Source of the DNA: a virus
DNA: 64,000 nt
Virus record (IMG/VR): IMGVR_UViG_3300028610_001490
Span: 24,921 to 88,920 of that record
Reading direction: 5' to 3' (one strand)
Shown here: positions 1-7,420 of the stretch, piece by piece
How positions within the stretch are numbered: the stretch's first letter is position 1
Layout: the number at the start of each line of letters is the position of its first letter
Notes under the pieces: generated by a model
Database searches by the model: none
What the model saw: the letters and a program-made list of their open reading frames with translations, nothing else
What the model was told of the DNA's origin: nothing
Translations under genes and position numbers: made by a program

Positions 1-416
1 TTATTTATATTATGTATAGCATCATCAATCATTATGTTTGCTTTGATAAGACTCTTATCGTGGCATTCAAAATAATCCATTTTATTACACTCATATCCAT
101 GGTCATTTAGCCATCTAAGTTTTCTTCCAGCAGATCCATTGGTAGAAGCTGTTGTAAAAATAACCCTATGTCCCATTCGTCTTAATCTAATTATGCCAAC
201 TTGAGATCCTAGCACTGGATGTATGTAATCATACATGTTTGGATTTTCAATGTAATCAAGAATCTTATTCCCACATTTTGGACTAACAAACTTCTCTATG
301 TCCCATTCAATTATATCTTGCGGACGAAGATAATCTCTGTAGTCGCGGTTATATTCAAGCAACCACCTAGAAATTAAATCAGCACACACATCATCTACAT
401 CTACCATAACAATCAT
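1..416 (-). CDS. 5'(3')-deoxyribonucleotidase-like HAD phosphatase (partial)
   Basis: Reading from ATG at 416 the frame stays open to the left edge, so the C-terminus is missing. The N-terminus MIVMVDVDDV carries HAD motif I (D6-V-D8-D-V, nucleophile and acid/base aspartates). RVIFTTAS is motif II, and MIDDAIHN near the edge supplies the metal-binding DD of motif IV. This order is typical of the NT5C/5'(3')-deoxyribonucleotidase group, which dephosphorylates (deoxy)nucleoside monophosphates in the cytoplasm; in phages it would adjust nucleotide pools. An AGGAAA ribosome site precedes the ATG. Family call is good, substrate is inferred. Confidence 0.8.
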   Translation of the reverse strand, partial: MIVMVDVDDVCADLISRWLLEYNRDYRDYLRPQDIIEWDIEKFVSPKCGNKILDYIENPNMYDYIHPVLGSQVGIIRLRRMGHRVIFTTASTNGSAGRKLRWLNDHGYECNKMDYFECHDKSLIKANIMIDDAIHNIN

Positions 417-428
417 ATATTTTTCCTG

Positions 429-448
429 AATAAAATAATCATTTTATT
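429..448. repeat. Intercistronic 20-bp palindromic element (first copy; all copies listed here)
   Basis: This copy is AATAAAAT-AATC-ATTTTATT. Consensus on either strand: (G/A)ATAAAA-N6-TTTTAT(T/C), almost always exactly 20 bp, with a different six-base centre in nearly every copy. Copies read by eye (plus coordinates of the left end): 429, 859, 1158, 2549, 3992, 4424, 4697, 5334, 5637, 5916, 6111, 6417, 6804, 7159, 8065, 10842, 11591, 11786, 12355, 13015, 14525, 14798, 15707, 16322, 17037, 17585, 18072, 18700, 18921, 19135, 19419, 19739, 19916, 23151, 23500, 23955, 24750, 25608, 27493, 27911, 28739, 30326, 30801, 31976, 32261, 32850, 34253, 35632, 37948, 39536, and in the rightward block 48401 and 49878. 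The upstream stop codon commonly falls in one arm and the next Shine-Dalgarno directly follows the other. Function unknown; see findings. Confidence 0.9.
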
Positions 449-840
449 TAAGTATACCACACTTCACCTTCAACTTTGTGATATTTTTTTTCATAAACAA
501 GAACGCCCCCTTCTATTGATCCATCCTGAATAGAAAGCATAACATTTTTGTTTTTTAAAAAATCATATTCAATCTTGAGATATTTTTCAATGTTATCTTT
601 CTGATCATTCATGTAAAAGACAACGGTTTCAAACTTACCAAATGCATAAACATCTCTATTTAAACTAGATAAGATTGCTTCTGCATCTTCAAGTTTTGTT
701 GTATAAATGTTTTCATGATGTGCAAAAGTGTTTGCTGTAAAATCATGTGGCATAACAACAACTGTCTTATATATTCCTCCAAATACAGCTTGTTCTCCTA
801 TCCTTTTAGATTTAAAACCCTTTCCTTGAAAAATCAACAT
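448..840 (-). CDS. Hypothetical protein, 130 aa
   Basis: Good AGGAGAACAG ribosome site before ATG 840. No family recognised. The protein is a soluble, mixed alpha/beta-looking sequence with a basic N-terminus and aromatic-rich C-terminus (VWYT). It lies between the partial nucleotidase and a small membrane protein, and its stop codon sits in the palindromic element at 429. Confidence 0.65.
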   Translation of the reverse strand: MLIFQGKGFKSKRIGEQAVFGGIYKTVVVMPHDFTANTFAHHENIYTTKLEDAEAILSSLNRDVYAFGKFETVVFYMNDQKDNIEKYLKIEYDFLKNKNVMLSIQDGSIEGGVLVYEKKYHKVEGEVWYT

Positions 841-880
841 TCTGTTCTCCTGATATTCAATAAAATGATCGTTTTATCTT

Positions 881-1171
881 TTAAAGTTTGAATTGAATTG
901 ACGAGAACAAGTACTTATTTATAAAGGGAAACAACACTCTACCACACCACACAATACTCAACCAACCCAAAGGAAGTATAGAAACAGGAATAAAACTTGC
1001 TACAAGCCATCCGTTTTCCTTAGTGTCTTGTTTTATCATATCGGAAAAACACCATGCCAATGATGCCCAAGTTAAGAACATAGGCAATCCCATAATTAAT
1101 ATGATAATTCCAATAATATAAAAAATAATTTTCCACAATATCGTATTTATTTTTCTCAATAAAATAGCCAT
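881..1171 (-). CDS. Small two-helix membrane protein
   Basis: About 96 aa from ATG 1171: MAILLRKIN, then two hydrophobic segments (IIFYIIGIIILIMGLPMFLTW and LVASFIPVSILPLGWLSIV region), so a predicted inner-membrane protein. This ATG lies inside the palindromic element at 1158-1177 and no Shine-Dalgarno precedes it. The frame is open further upstream to 1222, but that would run into the preceding gene. The start is therefore uncertain. No family recognised. Confidence 0.5.
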   Translation of the reverse strand: MAILLRKINTILWKIIFYIIGIIILIMGLPMFLTWASLAWCFSDMIKQDTKENGWLVASFIPVSILPLGWLSIVWCGRVLFPFINKYLFSSIQFKL

Positions 1172-1177
1172 TTTATT
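1158..1177 (-). repeat. Palindromic element copy with stop and possible start codon inside
   Basis: AATAAAAT-AGCC-ATTTTATT on the plus strand. On the coding strand the TAA of the 63-aa gene is in the 5' arm and the only good ATG of the next gene is in the loop region (AATAAAATGGCT), so termination and reinitiation would happen within the same hairpin. Confidence 0.8.
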
Positions 1178-1364
1178 TATCGTCATCGTTCCAATGATTT
1201 CCAATCCACCAAAATATAACAATAACTATTGCCGCAGAACTAAACACTAAAGTTATTATTGGTAAATCTAGCCAATCTCCATCGAACTGTGTTACACACC
1301 AAATACAACTTGCATATGTTCCGCCGCACAAAAATGCCAATGCGTACTTTATTCCTTGTATCAT
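1173..1364 (-). CDS. Small two-helix membrane protein, 63 aa
   Basis: ATG 1364 follows an excellent GAGGAGATAAA ribosome site that overlaps the end of the upstream FmdB-like gene. Two hydrophobic segments (YALAFLCGGTYASCIW and IITLVFSSAAIVIVIFWW) and an acidic DDDK tail indicate a small integral membrane protein. Function unknown. Confidence 0.65.
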   Translation of the reverse strand: MIQGIKYALAFLCGGTYASCIWCVTQFDGDWLDLPIITLVFSSAAIVIVIFWWIGNHWNDDDK

Positions 1365-1373
1365 TTTATCTCC

Positions 1374-1577
1374 TCAGTTTTTATTTTCTTCTTTATTATT
1401 TGTTGCTGAATAAAAATCTTTTCCAATAAATTTAATTGTTGGAACAGCAAACAATTTTTTAGCAATTTGATTACAAATGGGACATGCTATATTTAGTTTG
1501 CTAGGATCTTCCCAGTGTTTAAAAAGTTTTTCAAATGTTAATTCGCAAGAAGCGCATTCAAATTCATACAGAGGCAT
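1374..1577 (-). CDS. FmdB-family zinc-ribbon protein
   Basis: 67 aa beginning MPLYEFECASC, with a second CPIC knuckle about 20 residues later and the characteristic IKFIGKDFYS tail. This is the pattern of the FmdB putative regulatory protein family: two CxxC knuckles forming one zinc ribbon, then a GxGFY-like motif. Members are small cytoplasmic proteins of unclear role. The gene overlaps the 3' end of the next upstream frame (1564). Confidence 0.8.
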   Translation of the reverse strand: MPLYEFECASCELTFEKLFKHWEDPSKLNIACPICNQIAKKLFAVPTIKFIGKDFYSATNNKEENKN

Positions 1578-2079
1578 TTTTCTTTTTCAATTTCTTCAAT
1601 GGCTTTTTAGACGTTGAATGATAAGCTCTCTTAATCACACGCATATAATGCATTCTTCCCCTATGATTATTGCCAAAAACTCTTTTCAGAGTAGCCATAG
1701 CTAGACCAAATTCTTCAGAGAATTTATCTTCTTTTGTGCATCTCACTGTAGTTTTAGTGCCATCAGGCCATAAAACAGTTGTGAATGGATCAGCAAACCA
1801 AATTTTTTCTGGTGTAAGTTGTTCAATCTTATTGAATTTCACTTGTCTTTTCCTTTTTTGTTTATTTCTATCATATATAATTTCTTCTTCTTTTGTGACT
1901 TTTACAATATTATATTGGTTTTGAGGATATACCATATCTTCATTGTATCTGCTAGGATTTACAGCTATCCATCCACCTTTTCGTCTTCCCTTCAATTCTC
2001 CAGCCTCCAAAACTATAGTATATACTCTTCCATTGGCTAATTCTACAACCATTCCTGGTTCTAAATCTTTAAGTTTCAT
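1564..2079 (-). CDS. Hypothetical protein with basic C-terminal tail
   Basis: The frame is open to 2118, but the ATG at 2079 (MKLKDLEPGMVVEL) has the AGGA site and just follows the stop of the phosphatase gene, so 171 aa is preferred. The N-terminal LEPGMVVELANGRVYTIV resembles small SH3-like barrels also seen in other genes of this block (6432, 12374). The C-terminus is very Lys/Arg-rich (KKPLKKLKKK), suggesting nucleic-acid contact. Function unknown. Confidence 0.6.
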   Translation of the reverse strand: MKLKDLEPGMVVELANGRVYTIVLEAGELKGRRKGGWIAVNPSRYNEDMVYPQNQYNIVKVTKEEEIIYDRNKQKRKRQVKFNKIEQLTPEKIWFADPFTTVLWPDGTKTTVRCTKEDKFSEEFGLAMATLKRVFGNNHRGRMHYMRVIKRAYHSTSKKPLKKLKKKNASV

Positions 2080-2083
2080 ATAT

Positions 2084-2539
2084 TTATTTATCCTTTTCTT
2101 GTATAACAATTGAATCAATTTGATTTATATATGCTTCCATTACTAATCTATAACATGTCATATTCGGAAAATATTTTTTAGGATTTAAAAATTTCCAATC
2201 CTGTTCATCTTGAAAAATTTTTCCTATTGCTGCCGCTATACCAGCAGATCTTGAAATTCCAGCAGTGCAATGAATTATCAAATAGTTGGCATTTTTCTCA
2301 GGGATATCGTGAATAACGAATCCTACGATTTGTTCTGCGTCTCTTTTTGACATTGGAGTAGCATATTTAGTCTCGTTCCATTCAACGTCATCAAATGACA
2401 TTCTTAAAATACTAATCAAAGATCCCAGTTTAATTTTTGCCCAAGGCGCATTATTATCAACAATAGATATCATAATAGAATTTTCTGGAAATTTCTCAGT
2501 TTCTTCTGCTTCTCTCTGTGACATTACTATAATTTTCAT
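2084..2539 (-). CDS. Dual-specificity/tyrosine protein phosphatase-like
   Basis: 151 aa. Residues 90-98 read HCTAGISRS, the HCx5R(S/T) signature of cysteine phosphatases (nucleophile C91, phosphate-binding R97), followed by an AGIAAAIG helix. A general-acid Asp is likely in the FVIHDIPEKN stretch. It probably removes phosphate from protein or RNA 5' ends in the cytoplasm. TGGAGA precedes the ATG directly after element copy 2549. The neighbouring nucleotidyltransferase hints at, but does not prove, a nucleic-acid repair context. Confidence 0.85.
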   Translation of the reverse strand: MKIIVMSQREAEETEKFPENSIMISIVDNNAPWAKIKLGSLISILRMSFDDVEWNETKYATPMSKRDAEQIVGFVIHDIPEKNANYLIIHCTAGISRSAGIAAAIGKIFQDEQDWKFLNPKKYFPNMTCYRLVMEAYINQIDSIVIQEKDK

Positions 2540-2563
2540 AATTCTCCAGATAAAATCTTGTTT

Positions 2564-3550
2564 TTATTGGGTATCGTTTTGATCCCAACTACCTTGATAC
2601 AATTTCATATGTTCAACTTCTGTTCTATCCATGATAACACGAAAATACAATTCTGTCAAGCCCTTTCGGTCTGCTGAGAAAGGCAATTCTGAATGCTCGT
2701 ACCATTTATTAAAATTTAAATCAATCTTTTCTGCTTCTTCAACCACTTGTTCGTATGAAAAGGATCCATTTTTTATTCCCAAAAGGAATTCTCTGTTATT
2801 TAATGGGAACCTAATCTCTCCAGTAAGTAAAAGCTGTCTTCCTTCTTCAATCAATCTAAATAAATGATAGGCATGTTTAGTATCATAACCATGTTTATCT
2901 TCTAAGATTTTTCGTTCTGGGTTACGATTCTTAAACCATTGCATATAATTGTCCCATTTCTTTTTTTCAATCCTATATTCAACTTCTCTATAGATTTCAT
3001 CCACTACTGCTTCATGTAAGTATGCCTTACCAATTTTTGCAATTGCATCAAGACCTTCGCCAGAAATAAGAGGAACATCAGGTAATCCACGTTCAAATCT
3101 AGTTGGTTTTTTTGTTGGTGGATTGATAAACCATTGCCTACGTCTCTTGATCGCATTCAACTGGCTAATAGCATATCCAGAGAAAGTATACCTTGCTTTT
3201 TTGCTAAGAAACAAATGTTTATTCTCAAGTATAAGTTTCCATCTGTTATTCATATGCAAAATGTTTTCATTGGGAATGAAAAGCATTTCAATAATGTTTG
3301 GATTGGCATCAGCACACAGTTTGAAGAATTTAGCTAATGCATAAATTGTTTTATCTTCATTTTCAAACCCGCTATCTTTTTGATCGAAGTTCATAAAGGG
3401 GTCTAAAAGAATTTCTTCTGGCGGAAGACACACTCCCCTATAATCATAGTCAGAAATCTCTGTATGTGTGCCGTATAATCTGCTGCCTGTCACACACTCA
3501 AAAATTTTAAAATCTAGATGGTCAGGATCAAACTTTATTTTTTGTTTCAT
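2564..3550 (-). CDS. RlaP/YcgL-type nucleotidyltransferase (DNA pol beta superfamily)
   Basis: 328 aa. The N-terminus has VTGSRLYGT (residues 20-28) followed by SDYDYRGV (D34, D36), the GS...DxD signature of the pol-beta nucleotidyltransferase fold in the COG3541/RlaP family. The remaining helical part (FKLCADANPNIIEMLF, RRRQWF) is also typical of that family. Members are associated with RNA repair and are frequent in large phages. Reaction is presumably NMP transfer; substrate unknown. Length fits the family. Confidence 0.85.
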   Translation of the reverse strand: MKQKIKFDPDHLDFKIFECVTGSRLYGTHTEISDYDYRGVCLPPEEILLDPFMNFDQKDSGFENEDKTIYALAKFFKLCADANPNIIEMLFIPNENILHMNNRWKLILENKHLFLSKKARYTFSGYAISQLNAIKRRRQWFINPPTKKPTRFERGLPDVPLISGEGLDAIAKIGKAYLHEAVVDEIYREVEYRIEKKKWDNYMQWFKNRNPERKILEDKHGYDTKHAYHLFRLIEEGRQLLLTGEIRFPLNNREFLLGIKNGSFSYEQVVEEAEKIDLNFNKWYEHSELPFSADRKGLTELYFRVIMDRTEVEHMKLYQGSWDQNDTQ

Positions 3551-3574
3551 AAAATTTTCACGGAAGTCCTTATT

Positions 3575-3796
3575 CTAAAAACAATTATTGTTTTTAAAAT
3601 CTTCTGCTATTTCTTTATCTAGCAAGTCAAAATCAAATTCCCTATGTTTTGTAATTTTTCTTCTATCGCATCTTATGCATCTCTTATAGGCGGCCCAATG
3701 TCTTACTGGCATTCCAAAGTCACTATGGCCAAGATATTCTGTTTTATCCATTTTCCAAATGTGATCGCAAAAAATTTGTGTTATAAATTTTAACAT
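3575..3796 (-). CDS. Small zinc-binding protein (CxH...CxxC)
   Basis: 73 aa. FCDHIW near the start and RCIRCDRRK in the middle supply four potential zinc ligands. The same layout (CKHNW...RCTKCKK) recurs in the 48-aa gene at 12857, so the two appear to be paralogues. Role unknown. Confidence 0.6.
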   Translation of the reverse strand: MLKFITQIFCDHIWKMDKTEYLGHSDFGMPVRHWAAYKRCIRCDRRKITKHREFDFDLLDKEIAEDFKNNNCF

Positions 3797-3798
3797 AT

Positions 3799-3975
3799 TT
3801 ATTTTGGAGCTCCTCTTCTTAGTTTACTATAAGGAGAATCCTTGCAATCACATGTTATGGTCTTTTCTATTGCTCCCTTTTTCAATAAAAAATGCATGTA
3901 TCCATCGCAAACCCATATTTTGTCTTGAAGAATCTCGCGCTTTGAATACTCAACAATATTGTCACATTTATCCAT
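3799..3975 (-). CDS. Small cysteine-containing hypothetical protein
   Basis: The frame is open to 4017, but that extension would translate the palindromic element at 3992-4010. The ATG at 3975 (MDKCDNIVEYS) follows the element and a GGAAAGGA ribosome site, so 58 aa is preferred. It has several Cys (VCDGYMHF, TITCDCKDS), possibly metal-binding. No family recognised. Confidence 0.55.
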   Translation of the reverse strand: MDKCDNIVEYSKREILQDKIWVCDGYMHFLLKKGAIEKTITCDCKDSPYSKLRRGAPK

Positions 3976-4006
3976 TATTTTATTCCTTTCCAATAAAACA
4001 TTCATT

Positions 4007-4414
4007 TTATCTGTCATTGTAGATTGCTGTTTCTGCCATAATTTTTCTTAATATGTCCATATCTCCAGTTTTGTTATGTTGTCGTAAATCCTCTCTAATC
4101 TTTTTTATACATTCTATTGCATGTTCATTTTCTTTTCTAAGAGATTCGACTTTAATTGTCTCGCTTCTTTTATTAACTTGTTCGCCATACATTTCCCACC
4201 ACTTTTCATCTAAATCGCCAGCGAATAGATGATTTGCTTCAGATTTTTCTATTTTTACCATAACAAATTTTCTTGTTACTTCATTTTCAAGTAACTTTTT
4301 GTGAGATTTGGCAATCCAATGAGCTAAATCAATAGCTTCCAATGTTACGAGTCCATTTTCAGAGGTTGACCATATAACCCAACAAGGAATTTTTGGTTTA
4401 TTTTCGTCTATCAT
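4007..4414 (-). CDS. Hypothetical protein, 135 aa
   Basis: Starts MIDENKPKIPCWVIW. The N-terminal half looks globular; the C-terminal half (about residues 80-130) is charged and helical, possibly coiled coil. TGGAGAAGAC precedes the ATG at 4414, immediately after element copy 4424. Function unknown. Confidence 0.6.
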   Translation of the reverse strand: MIDENKPKIPCWVIWSTSENGLVTLEAIDLAHWIAKSHKKLLENEVTRKFVMVKIEKSEANHLFAGDLDEKWWEMYGEQVNKRSETIKVESLRKENEHAIECIKKIREDLRQHNKTGDMDILRKIMAETAIYNDR

Positions 4415-4438
4415 GTCTTCTCCAATAAAATATTGCTT

Positions 4439-4687
4439 TTATCTGAATAAGACAATTTTATTTTTTTTATCAACAAAGATATATACTGTTTCTTGGTGTT
4501 TTTCCAATGTTCTGCCTAACAGTTGCCTTGATAACCAACAAGACTCCTTTTTCCATTTCATGTTTTCTTTTTTAATTTTAAGATTATCTATAATTAAGTC
4601 TTCATATTGCTGATAATAATAAACATTATAGCCCCAAAATTCTCGTTCTATCTCTGCTTTTATTGCATCCACTATTTCTTTTTTCAT
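4439..4687 (-). CDS. Hypothetical protein, 82 aa (full-length member of a duplicated pair)
   Basis: MKKEIVDAIKAEIEREFWGYNVYYYQQYE... with a helical N-terminus. A nearly identical but internally deleted copy lies at 5166-5324, two genes upstream. The shared leader sequence, including the TGGAGAAAAT ribosome site, shows the duplication took the whole gene unit. Function unknown. Confidence 0.7.
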   Translation of the reverse strand: MKKEIVDAIKAEIEREFWGYNVYYYQQYEDLIIDNLKIKKENMKWKKESCWLSRQLLGRTLEKHQETVYIFVDKKNKIVLFR

Positions 4688-4710
4688 ATTTTCTCCAATA
4701 AAAATTCATT

Positions 4711-4902
4711 TTATTTAATTTTTTGAATCATTAATCTGGTTGCAAGATACACTATCGGACAAGGCCATGTAAATACTAGAATAATCCATGTCCAAACTTT
4801 TAACAATGAAGACTTGCTTTCATCATCTCTTAAAGTACAATCCCAGTATGCTGATGCAAGAGCTAAACCACATAAATAATAAAGTATATATATTATAACC
4901 AC
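4711..4902 (-). CDS. Small two-helix membrane protein, GTG start
   Basis: 63 aa with hydrophobic segments at both ends (IIYILYYLCGLALASAYW and VWTWIILVFTWPCPIVYLA). The start is GTG at 4902, overlapping the TAG of the upstream gene by one base (TAGTG), so translation is probably coupled. Function unknown. Confidence 0.65.
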   Translation of the reverse strand: MVIIYILYYLCGLALASAYWDCTLRDDESKSSLLKVWTWIILVFTWPCPIVYLATRLMIQKIK

Positions 4903-5156
4903 TAAGACGCTCCCTTTCCCTTAGTATCATTAAAAATATTGGCAACATCCCATTCCCACTGTTCTTCTGGATCTCCTATTTCTTGTTCCAAGATTGTTTG
5001 TGTCCTATGCCACATATCTATTTGTAATTCTGGTGCTGCAAAAGATGCACTTGTTTGAGCTTTTCTAAGATTCATTATGAAAACGCCATGTTCTCTTATC
5101 TTAGGAATACATTCTATAATTTCTTCTATTATATCATAAATATTTCTATCTGTCAT
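4902..5156 (-). CDS. Hypothetical protein, 84 aa
   Basis: Acidic soluble protein (MTDRNIYDIIEEIIECIP...). It is translationally coupled to the downstream membrane protein through a one-base overlap. Both genes lie between the two copies of the duplicated MKKEI gene. No family recognised. Confidence 0.6.
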   Translation of the reverse strand: MTDRNIYDIIEEIIECIPKIREHGVFIMNLRKAQTSASFAAPELQIDMWHRTQTILEQEIGDPEEQWEWDVANIFNDTKGKGAS

Positions 5157-5165
5157 TTTTTCCTT

Positions 5166-5324
5166 TTATCTGAACAAAACAATTTTATTCTTTTTCATGT
5201 TTTCTTTTTTAATTTTAAGATTATCTATAACCAAATCTTCATATTGTTGATAATAATAAACATTATAACCCCAAAATTCTCGTTCTATCTCTGCTTTTAT
5301 TGCATCTATTATTTCTTTTTTCAT
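5166..5324 (-). CDS. Internally deleted duplicate of the 4439 gene, 52 aa
   Basis: From ATG 5324 it encodes MKKEIIDAIKAEIEREFWGY..., matching the 82-aa gene at 4439-4687 with I/V-type differences. It then jumps from IKKENMKK directly to NKIVLFR and the same stop. Exactly 30 residues present in the other copy are absent, in frame, probably by slippage between AAA-rich stretches. Too short to stand out in a usual gene call but clearly real sequence homology. Confidence 0.75.
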   Translation of the reverse strand: MKKEIIDAIKAEIEREFWGYNVYYYQQYEDLVIDNLKIKKENMKKNKIVLFR

Positions 5325-5352
5325 ATTTTCTCCAATAAAACGTTGGTTTTAT

Positions 5353-5625
5353 CTAAATTACTACAACTGAATTTTCAATCACAAATTCAATCTCAACAAA
5401 ATCTTTTCCTATTGTTACTGAAAACCCACCAGTGCTACATGCCCCAACATCTTTTTCACACAAATCAAACAACGTTTTGCAATTTTCTTTCATGTCTGAT
5501 ATGTTTGGCACTCCTTCAATGCCTGTCCAAGCCCAATTTAGATATTCCATAACATCTTTAACTGTTTTAAAATTAAAATTTTTCATTGCTTCATCAAATG
5601 CATTTTGTTTTTGTTCATTATTCAT
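5353..5625 (-). CDS. Hypothetical protein, 90 aa
   Basis: MNNEQKQNAFDEAMKNF... with Trp-rich centre (YLNWAWTGIEG) and three Cys. The ATG lies just after element copy 5637 and a TTGGAGAG site. No family recognised. Confidence 0.6.
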   Translation of the reverse strand: MNNEQKQNAFDEAMKNFNFKTVKDVMEYLNWAWTGIEGVPNISDMKENCKTLFDLCEKDVGACSTGGFSVTIGKDFVEIEFVIENSVVVI

Positions 5626-5660
5626 TATTTCTCTCCAATAAAACGCCTGTTTTATTTAAA

Positions 5661-5903
5661 TTATTCTTGTTTCAAACTATTAATTTCTTCCTTTAAATCA
5701 TCAATGGTATCAAGATATTGGGATTCACCTGATTCAAGAACTTCATAACCATAAGTCAAATCGGATAATTCCTCTTTTAGGTCTTCCACATTCTTTGTTA
5801 GTTTTTCAATAGCTTTTTCTTTATCATTTAAAAGTTGTGTTATCTCAAAATCAACAGCAAATCGTTTTCCGTTTATTTCAACCAAATATACTGTATCAAC
5901 CAT
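5661..5903 (-). CDS. Coiled-coil protein, 80 aa
   Basis: After a short beta-like N-terminus (VYLVEINGKRFAVDFEIT), residues about 25-80 are a continuous charged heptad-like helix (EKLTKNVEDLKEELSDL ... LKEEINSLKQE). This predicts an oligomerising coiled coil. Function unknown. Confidence 0.65.
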   Translation of the reverse strand: MVDTVYLVEINGKRFAVDFEITQLLNDKEKAIEKLTKNVEDLKEELSDLTYGYEVLESGESQYLDTIDDLKEEINSLKQE

Positions 5904-5930
5904 ATTTTTACTCCAGATAAAACAAGTGTT

Positions 5931-6098
5931 TTATTCAAATCCCATTTTCTTATAACAATCATCACATACTATTGAACAGTCATCTGTAGTAGAATCTTCG
6001 CCAAAATTATTCTTCATTTCAGCCACAGCTTCTTCCTCTGACCAACCTTTTTCAAATTCTCCAGAACATACTGCACACTTATACTCATTATCTTTCAT
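5931..6098 (-). CDS. Small zinc-ribbon protein, 55 aa
   Basis: Read directly from ATG 6098 to TAA 5931. YKCAVCSGEFEKGWSEEEA near the start and VCDDCYKKMGFE at the end give two CxxC pairs and the usual FEKGWSEEEA spacer. The same pattern is common among tiny phage zinc proteins of unknown role. The stop codon is inside element copy 5916. Confidence 0.7.
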   Translation of the reverse strand: MKDNEYKCAVCSGEFEKGWSEEEAVAEMKNNFGEDSTTDDCSIVCDDCYKKMGFE

Positions 6099-6120
6099 AA
6101 TTATCTCCAAGATAAAACTG

Positions 6121-6405
6121 TCATTTTATCTTTATTCTATATCCAAGTGCTTGTTCAATTTCTTCATGTGTCATTTCGTTTACTTGAAAATATTTTTCAT
6201 AATCTTCCTGTGTTGCTCCACTTCTATTGATATCAATATCATCACCCCAATTTACAGGCGCAACTTGCACATCAAACTCATTGAGCATTGCTTCGCACTT
6301 AAGATCCATGGCGTACAATAAATCATTTGCCGTTTTATAGCAATTATTCATATCAACAGCATACAATGTCATTTTATATATTTTGATTGGGTGTGTTTCT
6401 GTCAT
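6121..6405 (-). CDS. Hypothetical protein with C-terminal LGYxIxI motif, 94 aa
   Basis: No enzymatic motif. The last 17 residues (MTHEEIEQALGYRIKIK) match the end of the next upstream gene product (MTQQEIEDQLGYKIGIV), a C-terminal mini-domain recurring in phage small proteins. The two may bind a common partner through it; this is inference. Confidence 0.6.
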   Translation of the reverse strand: MTETHPIKIYKMTLYAVDMNNCYKTANDLLYAMDLKCEAMLNEFDVQVAPVNWGDDIDINRSGATQEDYEKYFQVNEMTHEEIEQALGYRIKIK

Positions 6406-6431
6406 CTTTACTCCTAGATAAAACGGTTATT

Positions 6432-6791
6432 TTATTTAGTCACAATTCCTATTTTATATCCTAATTGATCTTCAATTTCTTGTTGAGTCATTTTTATAAT
6501 TTGATGATCTTTATCCAAAATATTTTTCCAAAGATCACTTAATGGATTCCATGTAAATCCAGTTGTTCTTGTTGGCGCATATATTTTTGTTATGTTCATT
6601 CTTTCAACATCAACAAATTCTATGTCATTTTTGGTAAAATAATAAATTGGATTCCATCCTTCATCATTACAATCATTAGTTTGACTAAATATAGTATCTT
6701 CCCCCATATAGGAATTTAAAACAACCATATATATTTTTCCCCCAAACGCTTCTATCAGCATTCCGCTTTTTAAATCACTTCTTTTTATCAT
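6432..6791 (-). CDS. Hypothetical protein with C-terminal LGYxIxI motif, 119 aa
   Basis: N-terminus MIKRSDLKSGMLIEAFGGKIYMVV resembles the start of the 1564 gene (LEPGMVVELANGRVYTIV), suggesting a small barrel. The C-terminus ends in the same TxxEIExxLGYxI motif as its neighbour at 6121. Function unknown. Confidence 0.6.
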   Translation of the reverse strand: MIKRSDLKSGMLIEAFGGKIYMVVLNSYMGEDTIFSQTNDCNDEGWNPIYYFTKNDIEFVDVERMNITKIYAPTRTTGFTWNPLSDLWKNILDKDHQIIKMTQQEIEDQLGYKIGIVTK

Positions 6792-6818
6792 TTTTATCTC
6801 CTAGATAAAACAGGTATT

Positions 6819-6911
6819 TCATTTGCCAAAAATAAATGTAAGACCCAACATGATTAAAAATACAACAATGATAAGAGTCCCTGGATCGATTTCAAATTTT
6901 CCAAATTTCAT
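6819..6911 (-). CDS. Single-pass membrane peptide, 30 aa
   Basis: MKFGKFEIDPG followed by TLIIVVFLIMLGLTFIFGK, one transmembrane helix. GGAGAAAAAAT precedes the ATG. The ATG overlaps the TGA of the gene upstream (ATATGA), a coupling arrangement. Function unknown; one of several such micropeptides here. Confidence 0.65.
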   Translation of the reverse strand: MKFGKFEIDPGTLIIVVFLIMLGLTFIFGK

Positions 6912-7129
6912 ATTTTTTCTCCTCGCTCTTCCATAATCCAATATTTTGCTTTATTTATAAATTGTCTGGCTGTTTCTGTATCTCCATGTTCCAACACTTA
7001 TTGAGCATCACTAAGGATTGACATAGCCCACAATAAATTATCATAGAACGAGCTTTGTTCTAATTGCATTTGTTTAATTGTTATACCAAACATTTCTATT
7101 TCTTGATCTTTTTTGGATCCTGCTAACAT
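6908..7129 (-). pseudogene. Small helical protein interrupted by in-frame TAA
   Basis: From ATG 7129 (MLAGSKKDQEIEMFG) the frame codes 43 residues to ...SILSDAQ, meets TAA at 6998-7000, then continues in the same frame for 29 more codons (VLEHGDTETARQFINKAKYW...) to a TGA. That TGA overlaps the start of the next gene. Composition is gene-like on both sides and the 3' end has the usual ATGA junction, so the ancestral product was probably 73 aa. A CAA-to-TAA nonsense change or readthrough are the options. Confidence 0.65.
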
Positions 7130-7177
7130 TTGTTTTCTCCTATTTTCTTGTATATTTAAATGAAATGAACCTTTTAT

Positions 7178-7360
7178 TTAAAGTATATATACTTGTTGTT
7201 TAATTTCTGTTATGCTTTCTACCCAACCTTCTTCTTTTAATTCTGGAACAACATTTTGAATGTTTAAACAAACGGCTGTAACATCTTGAGCAACTATAGA
7301 AACCGTCTTGTTATTGGCATATTCTTTTTTAAGTCTTATAACTACGTCATATACTTTCAT
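7178..7360 (-). CDS. Hypothetical protein, 60 aa
   Basis: The start is ATG 7360 (MKVYDVVIRLKKEY), five codons inside the longest frame, because GAGGAG lies just upstream of it. Mixed alpha/beta; ends QQVYIL. First intact small gene downstream of the promoter at 7584-7612. Function unknown. Confidence 0.6.
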   Translation of the reverse strand: MKVYDVVIRLKKEYANNKTVSIVAQDVTAVCLNIQNVVPELKEEGWVESITEIKQQVYIL

Positions 7361-7420
7361 TTTGCATCTCCTCATATTTTACTATATCATACTTGTTCGC
7401 TTTTATCAAATCACCACCCA

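Noticed and set aside
5055-5552. Plus-strand 165-aa open frame rich in Phe, Ile and Tyr
   Set aside because: Shadow of AT-rich minus-strand genes; no ribosome site, low-complexity composition.
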